From assembly GCF_023635005.1 (NCBI RefSeq), contig NZ_JAMLJM010000002.1, positions 1 to 64,000 of the forward strand: a stretch of 64,000 nt of DNA, given 5' to 3'. Source of the DNA: Flavobacterium luminosum. GTDB lineage: Bacteria; Bacteroidota; Bacteroidia; Flavobacteriales; Flavobacteriaceae. The notes beneath the pieces are model-generated. The model saw only the letters and a program-made list of their open reading frames with translations. It had not been told where the DNA came from and made no database searches. The translations under genes and the position numbers were made by a program. Shown one piece after another: positions 1 to 9,375 of this stretch (positions are counted from its first letter, which is position 1; every line of letters begins with the position of its first letter).

Positions 1-93
1 TGATATTATACTAATAGTTAGATAAATTCCATAGAATGCAAATAAGTATAAAAGAAGCATTAAAAAAAGATTTGTCTTTTTAGATATTTTCAT
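1..93 (-). CDS. N-terminal fragment of a membrane or exported protein, cut by the window edge
   Basis: Reading leftward from an ATG at 91-93, the frame stays open to base 1 (31 codons). It starts MKISKKTNLF and continues into a long hydrophobic stretch rich in Leu, Phe, Tyr and Ile. This is what a signal anchor or first transmembrane helix looks like: basic N-terminus, then about 20 apolar residues. Too little is visible to name a family. The fragment could be chance, but lysines followed by a clean hydrophobic run directly after an ATG make a real gene start plausible. Confidence 0.5.
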   Translation of the reverse strand, partial: MKISKKTNLFLMLLLYLFAFYGIYLTISIIS

Positions 94-258
94 GTAATCA
101 AAATTTTGCTTTAAAATTACCGCTAACTCGTAAATAGGCGAACCTGATTACGGATTCTTTTTGTCTTTTTACTGTTATTTAATAAGTTATAAAATGCTAT
201 TCAAAAAAGTGTACTTCGCTTTTCAAAATAGTATTTCGTTTCAAATATAAATAAAATA

Positions 259-1329
259 TTACAAGAAATCCAAAGGACTGGCAATTTTTCGTAAACTTTT
301 ATCCGATACATTCGTGTATACTAATGTGGTTTTAATATCATTATGACCCAACAGTTCCTGAATAAATCGAATGTCGGTCCCGTTTTCCAGTAAATGGGTG
401 GCGTAACTGTGCCGCAAACTATGTATGCCTACTCTTTTTTTGATATGTGCAGCTTCCAATGCTTCTTTGAAAATTTTTTGCACAGAACGGGAACTGTAGC
501 GACCGCCATACTGCCCTTCAAAAAGGTATTCCTTGGGTTTGTAGGCAATATAATACTTTCGCAAAGGTTCTAAAATACTTTCCGGTAAGTTGACATATCG
601 GTCTTTTTTTCCTTTGCCTCTTTCAATAAAAACCCGCATCGATTTACTGTCGATGTCCGCGATTTTTAAATGAATAATCTCAGAAACACGCAATCCCATG
701 CCATAGCATAATTTTAATAAAGTGTTGTGCTTCAGGTTCTGCGTGACTTCAAAAAGACGTCTTACTTCATCAATATTTAATGCTTTGGGAAGTTTTAGTT
801 GCTTTTTGGGACGGGGAATTTCTACAAAGATTTTTTCCTGACGCAAGACGTGTTCAAAATAAAATTTGATGCCGTTAATCCGACTGTGCAGACTGTTTTC
901 TTTGAGTTTAAGGGTAGTAATACAATACAACAGGTAGTCATGAATGTCTTGCTCGGTACAACGTTTAATTTCTTTGTCTTTCAGAAAGTAAAGAAATTGT
1001 GCTAATTCCATGGTATAACAACGCAGCGTACTTTGACTGTATCCTTTAAGTTGTAATAAATCGATGAGTCGTTGTAATTCCCTCTGGTTTTCCACAGAAA
1101 TTTTTGACAAAGTAGTTTTTCCAACAGTAAACTCGCTCGTAATTTTAAAAAGATTCCGATATTGGCTAACATCGGGGACGTACCACATTCGGTTGGTTTG
1201 GCTCCAAGTGGCTCCTACTAAGGTTTTGACTTCAGCGATGAGTTGTGAATTTCTTTCAAATTGTATGAAAATCACTTTTTTGTTGCGATGTTCTCCTAAA
1301 GTAAAGGTATAAGGCGTTAAATCTTTCAT
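259..1329 (-). CDS. Tyrosine recombinase / site-specific integrase (XerC/D-like)
   Basis: A 356-residue tyrosine recombinase, which would cut and rejoin DNA through a covalent 3'-phosphotyrosine. The catalytic set is complete: Arg214 (GMGLRVSEI), Lys239 (RGKGKKDR), His303 and Arg306 (HSLRH), His329 (LGHND) and Tyr338 (LVYTN). A SAM-like core-binding domain lies at about residues 80-165. Residues 1-65 form an extra N-terminal module with the signature TWSQTNRMWYVP, often seen on Bacteroidota integrases. I chose the ATG at 1329 because the longer frame adds a hydrophobic, unconserved extension and runs through a promoter-like element (1348-1376) and a terminator. No phage, integron cassette or att repeat is visible nearby, so its target is unknown. 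Confidence 0.9.
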   Translation of the reverse strand: MKDLTPYTFTLGEHRNKKVIFIQFERNSQLIAEVKTLVGATWSQTNRMWYVPDVSQYRNLFKITSEFTVGKTTLSKISVENQRELQRLIDLLQLKGYSQSTLRCYTMELAQFLYFLKDKEIKRCTEQDIHDYLLYCITTLKLKENSLHSRINGIKFYFEHVLRQEKIFVEIPRPKKQLKLPKALNIDEVRRLFEVTQNLKHNTLLKLCYGMGLRVSEIIHLKIADIDSKSMRVFIERGKGKKDRYVNLPESILEPLRKYYIAYKPKEYLFEGQYGGRYSSRSVQKIFKEALEAAHIKKRVGIHSLRHSYATHLLENGTDIRFIQELLGHNDIKTTLVYTNVSDKSLRKIASPLDFL

Positions 1330-1347
1330 AATGGCGTATATTACAGT

Positions 1348-1376
1348 CAAATATAATAAAAAAAATAAAACCCCAA
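1348..1376 (-). promoter_or_regulatory. Bacteroidota-type promoter of the integrase gene
   Basis: On the minus strand a TATATTTG box (1348-1355) lies 18 nt downstream of a TTG (1374-1376). This fits the TTTG/TAnnTTTG promoter consensus. Transcription would start about 10 nt before the ATG at 1329. The -33 element overlaps the terminator stem of the upstream gene pair. Confidence 0.5.
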
Positions 1377-1399
1377 CAGTAAAAATGTGTTGGGGTTTT
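1367..1399 (-). terminator. Rho-independent terminator after the receptor/PepSY pair
   Basis: A 12-bp inverted repeat (AAAACCCCAACA at 1367-1378 and its complement at 1388-1399) with a 9-nt loop. On the minus strand it is followed by a T-rich tract (complement of 1358-1366). It ends transcripts from the genes at 4198-1419. Confidence 0.85.
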
Positions 1400-1418
1400 A
1401 TAGTTTTTAAGGGATAAG

Positions 1419-1970
1419 TTAGGCGAGGAAGAGTAAAAACAATAGGGGAAAGAGTATGCCCGCTAAGGCAAGTTTCCAACCTCGACGCTTAAAAGAGAAT
1501 TTACCAGCCGGGATCATGATCGCTCCCGTAATGGCAATAACAATGAGTGATAACCCGAAAATGTCAGCATAATAAATCCACCAATGAGAGGTGCTTTTAT
1601 GCAGTTTCATACTCTGACTAATAAGTGGTGTTTTAATAAAAGAAATCAGTTCACCTTGTCCGGTTTTTAAATCAATTTCTATATCGTGATTTTCAAAGGA
1701 GATTTTTAATTCTTCATCTTTAACTCGGTGTCGACGAAATTTATCTTCAATACCCAATTGCTTTCCCAGTGTTTCGGCATACTTTTCGGTAATGCTGTCC
1801 GGGTCGTTGGGTAGGGTTATGCTAATAGTTTTGGTTTCTATCGTATATTTTTCAGGATGCCAATGTTCTCGGTGATTCATTAATATACCTGAAAAAGCAA
1901 AGGAAATGATTAAGCCTAAATAAAAGTAGCCTAAATCGCGATGTAGATTTCTGATGGTGATTTGTTTCAT
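1419..1970 (-). CDS. PepSY-associated TM helix protein
   Basis: A 183-residue inner-membrane protein. One transmembrane segment lies near residues 13-32, followed by a polar periplasmic stretch of about 100 residues. Two more hydrophobic segments (about 135-155 and 165-182) end the protein. The N-terminal RDLGYFYLGLIISFAFSGI and the internal MKLHKSTSHWWIYYADIFG are typical of PepSY-TM proteins found next to iron-siderophore receptors. Its start is 5 nt downstream of the TonB receptor stop, so the two are an operon. Related proteins are thought to act in reductive iron release or electron transfer at the inner membrane. That role here is inferred from context, and I see no cofactor-binding motif that proves it. 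Confidence 0.8.
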   Translation of the reverse strand: MKQITIRNLHRDLGYFYLGLIISFAFSGILMNHREHWHPEKYTIETKTISITLPNDPDSITEKYAETLGKQLGIEDKFRRHRVKDEELKISFENHDIEIDLKTGQGELISFIKTPLISQSMKLHKSTSHWWIYYADIFGLSLIVIAITGAIMIPAGKFSFKRRGWKLALAGILFPLLFLLFLA

Positions 1971-1975
1971 GATTT

Positions 1976-4198
1976 TTAGAATTTATATCGTAAGGTGCTT
2001 GTAATTTGTCTGGGAGCAATGGGATTTACACTGTAATTTTCATGCAAAGTATAATTCAATTCGTTCGTAATATTGGATAGTTTGCACAACAAAGAAAATT
2101 GGTTCCATCGATACCCCAATGAAAAATCGATGGTGGTATAACCGGATACTGGAATCTCCCGATCCCAAATGCCGTTCGGATAAGAAGGATTGATTTGGTT
2201 ATTCCATCCGCCAAGTCTGTCGCCAATATAGTTTCCTATAGCGCCCAAAGATACATTTTTTAATAGTCCTGTTGGTATCGTATAAAAGAAACTTAAGTTA
2301 GCAGTGTGTTGTGGAGTTCGTACCAAACGATCACCTTCAATAAAACTTCCTGGGGCACCGGTTGTTTTGGTAAAACGCATATCGTTGTAACTATATCCGG
2401 CCATGATGTTAAAATCGGGTATGGGTTTGTAGGTAAAATCCAATTCAATTCCTTGGCTTTTGGTCGCTCCGTTAAGCGATTTAACGTTGGGATTGGTGTT
2501 AACAGCTCCGGAAGCATCAAACTCCGCGGTTTGTGCTAAATTGCTGTTCATGATTTGATAAGCAGTAATGTTGGTAGTCAATGTTCCTTTCCAGAATTCA
2601 TTTTTTATACCAACTTCAAATTGGTCAATAATTGAAGGTTTTAAAGCTTCATTATATATAGTAACACCGGTGTTAGGAGTAAAAGAATTGGCATAACTTG
2701 AAAACAAAGTTATCGTTTTATAAGGTTGGTAGATCAAACCTATTTTAGGAGAAAAAGCCCTATCGTTTCGAATCGTTTCTGGAGTAACCGTAGCCAATTT
2801 TAGATCATAACTCTCGGGTTGGGTTTGCTGATAAGAGTAGCGTATCCCTAATAAAGTTTTGAACTTTTCGCTAAAAGAAATTAAATCTTGAGCGTAAACA
2901 CCCGCACGTTGTGTCGTTGTTTTTACAATTTTTGTTACCTCAGAGGGGAGTATAGGCCCTTCGTTTGCTACATCGTAAGAGGATGGATCAAAAATGTTAA
3001 TCGTATCGTATGTAGTTACAGTGGCTCCGGTTGAGGGATCAAAAAATCTAAAAGTGTAGGTATCGGCATTAGAAATTTCCGTATCGATGCCGGTGAGTAA
3101 TTGATGTTGAATCGTACCGGTTTTAAAGTGCCCCTGCAAACTAATCTGATGGGCAAAAATCTGTTCTAATGCTTTATTTCTTCCATACGGACGCTTCCAA
3201 TCACCATTATTGGCCGGTTGTATGCGCTCGGTTCCTAGAGAGGTTCTGCTGAAATCTTGAAAGGAAGCGTTAAAATTTAGTTTCCATTCAGAAGAAAGTA
3301 AGTGGTTGACCAAAATCGATGTGGAGGCTTGTTGTGTCTTTCCGTTCGACCATCGGGCGCCCAAATAGGTATTTCTTGGAAGATTGGCAATAGCTTTTCC
3401 AATGGAGCCGGTACCAAAATCAGGAATCCAGTCATCACTCAAATAATCTCCTTGTAATGTAATTTCGGTTTTAGGACTGATTCTAAAAAGAAAGGAAGGG
3501 TTCCAATAGTATCGATTTCGTTGAACCACATCTCGGAAACTCTCGGAGTTTTCATACGAACCATTAAAACGGTACGCAATAACATCATTGAAACTTCCGT
3601 AAAGGTCTATTGAAGGTTTGTAAAATTGATAACTACTCATTTGTATGTTAAATTCACCTCCCGATTTGAAATCAGGGGTTTTGGTAACGAGATTTAAAAT
3701 TCCCCCGGGACTAACATTGCCATACAACAGCGCAGCACTTCCTTTTAGTAGTTCAACTTTTTCTAGGGAAGAAACCTCAGGGATAGAACCACTGTTGTAT
3801 CGAAAACCGTTTTTAAAGGTATTGTTTGCAGACATATCGTAGCCTCTGGACCAGAATGATTCCTGTGCTCCACCGCGGGAGGAACCCACATAAACACCAT
3901 TCGCATTTTTAATGACATCACTCAAACGGATGGATTGCTGTTGCGCAATTATTTCATTTCCTAAAACTTGAAGCGATTGTGGGTTGTCCATTGGCTTTAA
4001 CCCGGAACGAACGCTATTAACGGTTTTTCTGTGATGGTTGGCATGAATAGTAACTTCTTCTAATACTTTGGTTTTTTTCTTTCTCAAAGTGTCATGGTCA
4101 AAAGAAGTCGCTGGAATCGGTTCGGGAACGGCGGTTTGTCCAAAACAGAGGACGGAAGATAAAAGGAATAGGGCTTGAAGGGTTTTATATCTTTTCAT
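1976..4198 (-). CDS. TonB-dependent siderophore receptor
   Basis: A 740-residue outer-membrane receptor of the FhuA/FoxA/FpvA type. It would import ferric siderophores using TonB energy. The signal peptide ends near residue 20 (SSVLCFGQ). A plug domain follows at about 60-175 (VRSGLKPMDNPQSLQVLG, then SSRGGAQESFWSRGYDM and LLKGSAALLYGNVSPGGILN). The remainder is a 22-stranded barrel ending in the expected aromatic residue (LRYKF). There is no SusC-type N-terminal extension or SusD partner, which favours a siderophore over a glycan ligand. The next gene is a PepSY-TM protein. Iron (Fur) control would be expected for the family, but I could not identify a Fur box. Confidence 0.93.
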   Translation of the reverse strand: MKRYKTLQALFLLSSVLCFGQTAVPEPIPATSFDHDTLRKKKTKVLEEVTIHANHHRKTVNSVRSGLKPMDNPQSLQVLGNEIIAQQQSIRLSDVIKNANGVYVGSSRGGAQESFWSRGYDMSANNTFKNGFRYNSGSIPEVSSLEKVELLKGSAALLYGNVSPGGILNLVTKTPDFKSGGEFNIQMSSYQFYKPSIDLYGSFNDVIAYRFNGSYENSESFRDVVQRNRYYWNPSFLFRISPKTEITLQGDYLSDDWIPDFGTGSIGKAIANLPRNTYLGARWSNGKTQQASTSILVNHLLSSEWKLNFNASFQDFSRTSLGTERIQPANNGDWKRPYGRNKALEQIFAHQISLQGHFKTGTIQHQLLTGIDTEISNADTYTFRFFDPSTGATVTTYDTINIFDPSSYDVANEGPILPSEVTKIVKTTTQRAGVYAQDLISFSEKFKTLLGIRYSYQQTQPESYDLKLATVTPETIRNDRAFSPKIGLIYQPYKTITLFSSYANSFTPNTGVTIYNEALKPSIIDQFEVGIKNEFWKGTLTTNITAYQIMNSNLAQTAEFDASGAVNTNPNVKSLNGATKSQGIELDFTYKPIPDFNIMAGYSYNDMRFTKTTGAPGSFIEGDRLVRTPQHTANLSFFYTIPTGLLKNVSLGAIGNYIGDRLGGWNNQINPSYPNGIWDREIPVSGYTTIDFSLGYRWNQFSLLCKLSNITNELNYTLHENYSVNPIAPRQITSTLRYKF

Positions 4199-4235
4199 TT
4201 TTACTATTTATTTAGATTGAATAAAAATAACAAAG

Positions 4236-4267
4236 CAAAAGTAAAGAGTGAACACGAAACATGCAAA
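4236..4267 (-). promoter_or_regulatory. Promoter of the siderophore receptor operon
   Basis: On the minus strand TTTG (4264-4267) is followed after 20 nt by TACTTTTG (4236-4243), a good match to the Bacteroidota consensus. The predicted start of transcription is about 30 nt before the receptor ATG at 4198. Confidence 0.6.
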
Positions 4268-4343
4268 TTTTATTTAGATTAATTTTAAATAATATTTTTA
4301 ACCCATTGAAAGTGAGCTTTTCTAAAAATTGGAAAGGGGATTC

Positions 4344-4373
4344 TTGAAACCTGAAACAAAAATTGTATTTTTG
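4344..4373 (+). promoter_or_regulatory. Promoter of prfA
   Basis: TTG (4344-4346), 19 nt, then TATTTTTG (4366-4373). This matches the Bacteroidota promoter and lies about 25 nt before the prfA start codon. Confidence 0.65.
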
Positions 4374-4398
4374 CACTCCAAAATAGACAAATAACATT

Positions 4399-5472
4399 AT
4401 GTTAGACAGATTACAATATGTAAAACAGCGTTTTGACGAGATTTCGGACTTAATCATTCAACCGGATGTTATCGCCGATCAGAAACGTTATGTACAATTA
4501 AATAAAGAGTACAAAGACTTAAAAGCGCTGGTTGAAAAAAGAGAAGAATATATCAATCTGGATGGAAATATTAAAGAAGCCAAAGAAATCTTAGCGGATG
4601 GATCGGATGCCGAAATGGTCGAGATGGCAAAAATGCAATTAGAAGAAGCCACAGAAAGATTGCCGCAACTGGAAGAGGAAATCAAATTCATGTTGATTCC
4701 TAAAGATCCTGAAGATGCGAAAAATGTTATGGTGGAAATCCGTGCAGGTACAGGAGGTGATGAGGCTTCTATCTTTGCCGGTGATTTGTACCGTATGTAT
4801 ACTAAATATTGTGAAAATAAAGGATGGAGAACTTCCGTAGTCGATCTGAACGAAGGAACTTCGGGAGGTTTTAAAGAAATTATTTTCGAAGTGACCGGAG
4901 AAGATGTATACGGAACCTTAAAATTTGAAGCAGGGGTACACCGCGTGCAACGTGTTCCTCAAACCGAAACACAAGGTCGTGTTCATACCTCGGCAGCGAC
5001 AGTGATGGTACTGCCGGAAGCAGAGGAATTTGATGTTCAGATTGATATGAACGATGTGCGTATCGACTTTTTCTGTTCTTCGGGACCGGGTGGACAGTCA
5101 GTAAATACTACAAAATCGGCAGTTCGTATGACGCATATTCCAACGGGTTTGGTGGCGCAATGTCAGGACGAAAAATCGCAACATAAAAACAAAGACAAGG
5201 CGTTAACCGTATTACGTTCTCGTTTATACGAAATGGAATTGGCTAAGAAGCAGGAAGAAGATGCTAAAAAACGTAACTCTCAGGTAAGTAGTGGAGACCG
5301 TTCAGCAAAAATCCGTACCTACAATTACCCTCAGGGACGTGTAACAGACCACAGAATTGGACTTACGTTATATGATCTAGACGGGGTGATGAATGGAAAC
5401 ATACAAAAAATCATAGACGAACTTCAATTGGTATCGAATACCGAAAAATTAAAAGAAAGCGAAGTCTTCTAA
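4399..5472 (+). CDS. prfA: Peptide chain release factor 1
   Basis: A 357-residue class I release factor that recognises UAA/UAG and triggers peptide release. The peptidyl-transferase-centre loop [10 protein letters not shown] holds the universal GGQ at residues 231-233. The codon-recognition tripeptide of RF1 (PxT) appears as PQT at 187-189 in [16 protein letters not shown]. Full length for the family, with its own promoter 25 nt upstream and a terminator right after the stop codon, so it is monocistronic. Confidence 0.98.
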   Translation: MLDRLQYVKQRFDEISDLIIQPDVIADQKRYVQLNKEYKDLKALVEKREEYINLDGNIKEAKEILADGSDAEMVEMAKMQLEEATERLPQLEEEIKFMLIPKDPEDAKNVMVEIRAGTGGDEASIFAGDLYRMYTKYCENKGWRTSVVDLNEGTSGGFKEIIFEVTGEDVYGTLKFEAGVHRVQRVPQTETQGRVHTSAATVMVLPEAEEFDVQIDMNDVRIDFFCSSGPGGQSVNTTKSAVRMTHIPTGLVAQCQDEKSQHKNKDKALTVLRSRLYEMELAKKQEEDAKKRNSQVSSGDRSAKIRTYNYPQGRVTDHRIGLTLYDLDGVMNGNIQKIIDELQLVSNTEKLKESEVF

Positions 5473-5485
5473 TCATCACAAAAAG

Positions 5486-5510
5486 CCTTGTCATCACAAG
5501 GTTTTTTTTT
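5486..5510 (+). terminator. Terminator of prfA
   Basis: CCTTGT (5486-5491), 4-nt loop, ACAAGG (5496-5501), then nine T (5502-5510). The hairpin begins 14 nt after the prfA stop codon. Confidence 0.9.
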
Positions 5511-5722
5511 GGGATATATATTTTTGTGGCTAATGGTTTGAAACAGGAATACGAAACAAACCAAAGGGAATATCAATTTCATCGTGAGGATTCTCGAAAT
5601 AAGAGTGCAATCGAAAAGAGTAGTTAAAGAGAGTACTGAAGGCAACAGAATCACAAGCAAACGATGATTATAAAAATTGAAATAATTCAAATAAATAAGT
5701 AACTAAATTCAAAGAAAACAAA

Positions 5723-7075
5723 ATGAGAAAAATTCTAGTAACAACCTTGGTCGTTGTTTGTTCGTTAACGGTTAAAGCGCAATCGTATATAGGGTTCCAG
5801 CAGGATAACTATGCAGGGGTGCAAGGGGTATTGTTTAACCCAGCCTCTATAGTAGATTCTAATTTCAGAACCGATATTAATTTGTTTTCATTCAATACCA
5901 ACGTTACAAACGATTATTATGGGGTAACTTTTTTGGATGTTTTTAAAAGTGGCTACAATATAGAAACACAGGCAAAATTATTTCCTTCATCAGCGAATAA
6001 TTTCATCATTAGTTCCGATATAATGGGACCGGCATTCATGTTCAATATCAAACCAAAACATGCTGTGGCGGTTTTTACCCGTGGAAGAGCCTTAGTGAAT
6101 ATTCATGATATTAATGGGGAATTATTCAATCAATTATCAGACGATTTTAATACCAATGAAGATTTTAACCTGAACGCGGGACATTTTAATATGACCGGAA
6201 ATGCTTGGGGCGAATTGGGAGTTTCTTATGCTGGGGTATTGCTGGACAAAGGCAAACATTTCTTAAAAGGAGGTATTACTGTAAAATACCTACAGGGAAT
6301 AGCTAACTCCTATACGAAAGGGAGCAACGTAACGGTGAATTATAATTACAATTCGGACCTACCAACAACCAATACCATAGCTACCACGGGGAATTTGACC
6401 TATGGAGGAAGTAACGATTTTGAAAAAAGCTTCGAAAACTTTGATTTTGATTCTAATTCTCAAGGTTTTGGTGGTGATTTTGGATTGGTTTACGAATACC
6501 GTCCTGAATCTGAAAATAAACCGGCAAATGGGTATAAATTTAAAGTAGGACTTTCTGTAACAGATCTAGGGGCGATCAACTATAAATTGTCGGATCAAAA
6601 AACCTACGATTTAAACAAAACGGTGACGGAAGCACAATACCAAGACGCAGGTTCTTTGGGAGACTTCTTAGAGCAAAATTATACGGTGACACAAACCAAA
6701 GGAGCTGTAAAAGCGGTTTTACCTACAGCGATTCATGCCAACGTAGATTGGAATTTTTATCGCAAATTTTATGTCAACCTAAACGGAGATATCAGTGCGG
6801 CAAACAGAACAGCTTTAAATGCGACAGCAGTAGCCAATGTGGTATCGGTAACACCCCGTTACGAAACCAAATTTTTTAGTTTTTACTTGCCTTTCAACTA
6901 TATGCAATACCGCGGATTAATGGCAGGTACCGGACTGAGACTAGGTCCATTAATGTTAGGTTCGGGATCTTTACTGACCAATTTAATTTCAAAAGAATCC
7001 AAAGGATTTGATGTGTACCTAGGGTTAAAAGTGCCAATATATAAAAGTAGAAAAACGCAAAATACAAAAGTATAA
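5723..7075 (+). CDS. DUF5723-family outer-membrane protein
   Basis: A 450-residue secreted protein with a clear signal peptide (cleavage after SLTVKA, about residue 19). The mature start SYIGFQQDNYAGVQGV and the following FNPASIVDSNFRTDINLFSF match the DUF5723 family, which resembles the FadL/PorV-type outer-membrane barrels of Bacteroidota. Alternating hydrophobic residues and many Tyr/Phe/Asn agree with beta strands throughout. Function of the family is not known. It stands alone, with a strong terminator directly downstream and more than 200 nt of gene-free DNA upstream. Confidence 0.75.
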   Translation: MRKILVTTLVVVCSLTVKAQSYIGFQQDNYAGVQGVLFNPASIVDSNFRTDINLFSFNTNVTNDYYGVTFLDVFKSGYNIETQAKLFPSSANNFIISSDIMGPAFMFNIKPKHAVAVFTRGRALVNIHDINGELFNQLSDDFNTNEDFNLNAGHFNMTGNAWGELGVSYAGVLLDKGKHFLKGGITVKYLQGIANSYTKGSNVTVNYNYNSDLPTTNTIATTGNLTYGGSNDFEKSFENFDFDSNSQGFGGDFGLVYEYRPESENKPANGYKFKVGLSVTDLGAINYKLSDQKTYDLNKTVTEAQYQDAGSLGDFLEQNYTVTQTKGAVKAVLPTAIHANVDWNFYRKFYVNLNGDISAANRTALNATAVANVVSVTPRYETKFFSFYLPFNYMQYRGLMAGTGLRLGPLMLGSGSLLTNLISKESKGFDVYLGLKVPIYKSRKTQNTKV

Positions 7076-7082
7076 ACTGAAA

Positions 7083-7117
7083 AAAGCTGTTTCGCAAATA
7101 AGAGAAACAGCTTTTTT
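7083..7117 (+). terminator. Terminator of the DUF5723 gene
   Basis: AAAGCTGTTTC (7083-7093), 10-nt loop, GAAACAGCTTT (7104-7114), followed by more T. It begins 7 nt after the stop codon. It shares the GCTGTTTC stem core with the hairpin at 19262. Confidence 0.92.
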
Positions 7118-7175
7118 TATTTAAAATAATCCTTTGTATACAGGAATCAAAAAAATGACAGTGGAGTAGCTTTTC

Positions 7176-8333
7176 TTAGGATGCCTCAGGATCACTGCTA
7201 TTAGAATCTTCCGCTTCTTTCTCTTTTTTTAATTCTTCCCAATGTTTCAATCGACTCCAAGCTTTGCTTCGTAAATGATCAGCGGTGGGTTCTCCTATTA
7301 AAAAACCGTAAGGACGTAAAGAAGGGGTGTGGTCAAAAATGATTTTTAAAGAAGCCGTAATCGGTAAAGCAAGAATCATTCCGCTGGTTCCCCAGAGCAT
7401 CGAAAAAAGAATCAAGGACAAAATAGAAACAAAGGCATTCACACTCACTTTGGAACCGGTTATTTTTGGAGTGATAAAATTACCTTCTAAAAATTGTACA
7501 AATCCAAACACACCAATTACTCCAACAGAATACCAAACGGAGTCTTTCGTAGCCAAAGCCACTACAGCAGGCAACAAAGAACCAATGATGATTCCAATAT
7601 AAGGAATCAACAACAATAGTGCGGCTAGAAAACCAAAGAAAAAGGCGTTTTCAATGCCAAGTACCAATAAGCCGATGCTATTCAATAGTCCTACGATGAG
7701 CATTACGGTAAACAACCCTAACAAATAGCTTTTCTGAACATCGTAAATTTGATCCAAGATGATATTCAAAAGTTTGTTGTTCTTTTCCGGAAAGGCTTTG
7801 TGGATAAATTCTACGAAAAAATTACGATACAAAAGGAAAAAGAAGATATAAATCGGAATTAAAAATAAATCGCTGAGTATGCTGGTCGAAGAACTTAAAA
7901 GATTGCCAATTCTGGAAAAATTGTCTTTCAATAAGGCTTCAAACTTTATATCGCTTTGGCTTAACAATTGCTTTTCATTAATGCCAAAATGGGCTTCCAG
8001 ATACTGAAAAATTTCATCATATAAGGCGGTCAATCGGTTGGTGTACAAATCACTTTTATTCACAAAATCAGAGATCTGTACACTGATGAGCCAGATTAAA
8101 ATTCCGATGATAATTCCTAAAATCAGTAATACGGTCAAAGCGGAAATAATTCGGTTGAATCGAAGTTTTACTTCTAGAAATTGAACAATAGGATAGACCA
8201 TTATGCTCAAAATCAAAGAAATGAACAAAGGCACCAAAAAAGGTTGCATGATGTATAAAATAAATACAATCGCTATAATCGATACCAAATTATAGGCTAA
8301 CGGAGCGCTCGGATGGGGTGTAGTGAACTTCAT
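7176..8333 (-). CDS. AI-2E family transporter (PerM/YdiK-like permease)
   Basis: A 385-residue polytopic membrane protein with the PerM/AI-2E exporter layout. Two pairs of hydrophobic helices near the N-terminus (about 16-50 and 62-90) come first, then an amphipathic soluble region of about 60 residues. A C-terminal helix bundle contains the family hallmark LLLIPYIGIIIGSLLP and then GNFITPKITGSKVSVNAFVS. The tail (about 355-385) is charged. Members have been linked to AI-2 export, Na+/H+ antiport or unknown substrates, so the substrate is open. It appears monocistronic and is transcribed away from pyrF. Confidence 0.88.
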   Translation of the reverse strand: MKFTTPHPSAPLAYNLVSIIAIVFILYIMQPFLVPLFISLILSIMVYPIVQFLEVKLRFNRIISALTVLLILGIIIGILIWLISVQISDFVNKSDLYTNRLTALYDEIFQYLEAHFGINEKQLLSQSDIKFEALLKDNFSRIGNLLSSSTSILSDLFLIPIYIFFFLLYRNFFVEFIHKAFPEKNNKLLNIILDQIYDVQKSYLLGLFTVMLIVGLLNSIGLLVLGIENAFFFGFLAALLLLIPYIGIIIGSLLPAVVALATKDSVWYSVGVIGVFGFVQFLEGNFITPKITGSKVSVNAFVSILSLILFSMLWGTSGMILALPITASLKIIFDHTPSLRPYGFLIGEPTADHLRSKAWSRLKHWEELKKEKEAEDSNSSDPEAS

Positions 8334-8500
8334 ACGTAAATGTAAAAAATTAATTCATAAATAAAATTACATTGTCTAAGAAAATACACAAGCCTAACTT
8401 TGTCCTAAGGAGTTTGTATGCGATGGCTATGGTTCCGTGTTCCGAATGACAAAATAGGTACAAACAAGCGTAAAGGGCTTTCAGACTGAGGTGATATAAT

Positions 8501-8531
8501 TTTGTGAATGCAGCCGTAATTAGTACTTTTG
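8501..8531 (+). promoter_or_regulatory. Promoter of pyrF
   Basis: TTTG (8501-8504), 19 nt, TACTTTTG (8524-8531), matching the Bacteroidota consensus. The pyrF ATG is only 16 nt further on, giving a very short leader. Confidence 0.65.
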
Positions 8532-8547
8532 TACCACAACTTTCACT

Positions 8548-9369
8548 ATGACAACACAACAACTTATTCAGCAAATTAAAACCAAACAATCCTTTTTGTG
8601 TATCGGATTGGATGTAGATCTTACCAAAATCCCCCAACATTTGTTAGCGACAGAAGATCCTATCTTCGAATTCAACAAAGCCATTATCGACGCGACACAC
8701 GATCTGTGTGTTTCGTACAAGCCCAATACGGCCTTTTATGAAGCTTATGGAATCAAAGGGTGGATGTCTTTGCAAAAAACAATTCAGTACATCAATGAAA
8801 AGTACCCCGAGCAATTCACTATTGCAGATGCCAAAAGAGGTGACATCGGAAATACTTCAGCGATGTATGCCAAAGCTTTTTTTGAAGATTTACAGTTCGA
8901 TTCGGTGACCGTAGCACCTTACATGGGCAAGGATTCTGTAGAACCGTTTTTGGCATTCGAAGGGAAACATACCATTTTATTAGCGTTAACTTCTAACGAA
9001 GGCGCTTACGATTTTCAGACATTACCTTTGGAAGGAAAAGAACTATACCAAAAGGTTTTGGAGACTTCCAAATCATGGAAAAACAGTCAAAACCTAATGT
9101 ATGTCGTAGGGGCAACCAAAGCCGAATTTTTCAAAGAAATAAGAAAGATTGTTCCGGATAGTTTTCTTTTGGTACCCGGTGTAGGGGCACAAGGTGGAAG
9201 TTTGCAGGAGGTTTGTCAATATGGGATGAATCAAAACATCGGTTTGCTGATTAATTCTTCCAGAGGGATTATCTATGCTTCTAATGGAGAAGATTTTGCA
9301 CTCAGAGCTAGAGAAGAAGCACTAAAGCTACAACAGGAAATGCAGGAAATTATTAAAAACATAAAGTAA
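8548..9369 (+). CDS. pyrF: Orotidine-5'-phosphate decarboxylase (type 2)
   Basis: A 273-residue OMP decarboxylase that makes UMP in the last step of pyrimidine synthesis. It is the longer type-2 form. The active-site block is [13 protein letters not shown] (Asp94-Lys96-Asp99), and a further Lys58 lies in SYKPNTAF. The phosphate-binding end reads [12 protein letters not shown] and INSSRGIIY. The stop codon is 6 nt before the GTG start of the next gene in the same frame, so the two are probably co-transcribed although no functional link is obvious. Confidence 0.97.
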   Translation: MTTQQLIQQIKTKQSFLCIGLDVDLTKIPQHLLATEDPIFEFNKAIIDATHDLCVSYKPNTAFYEAYGIKGWMSLQKTIQYINEKYPEQFTIADAKRGDIGNTSAMYAKAFFEDLQFDSVTVAPYMGKDSVEPFLAFEGKHTILLALTSNEGAYDFQTLPLEGKELYQKVLETSKSWKNSQNLMYVVGATKAEFFKEIRKIVPDSFLLVPGVGAQGGSLQEVCQYGMNQNIGLLINSSRGIIYASNGEDFALRAREEALKLQQEMQEIIKNIK

Positions 9370-9375
9370 AAGTAC

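Noticed and set aside
4212..4457. Leftward 81-codon frame over the prfA start
   Set aside because: It spans two convincing promoters (4236-4267 and 4344-4373) and the beginning of prfA.
5469..5690. Leftward 73-codon frame after prfA
   Set aside because: It overlaps the prfA stop and terminator, has no family pattern, and its hydrophobic stretch comes from AT-rich intergenic DNA.
8350..8640. Leftward 96-codon frame before pyrF
   Set aside because: It covers the pyrF promoter and first codons antisense and has biased composition without a motif.
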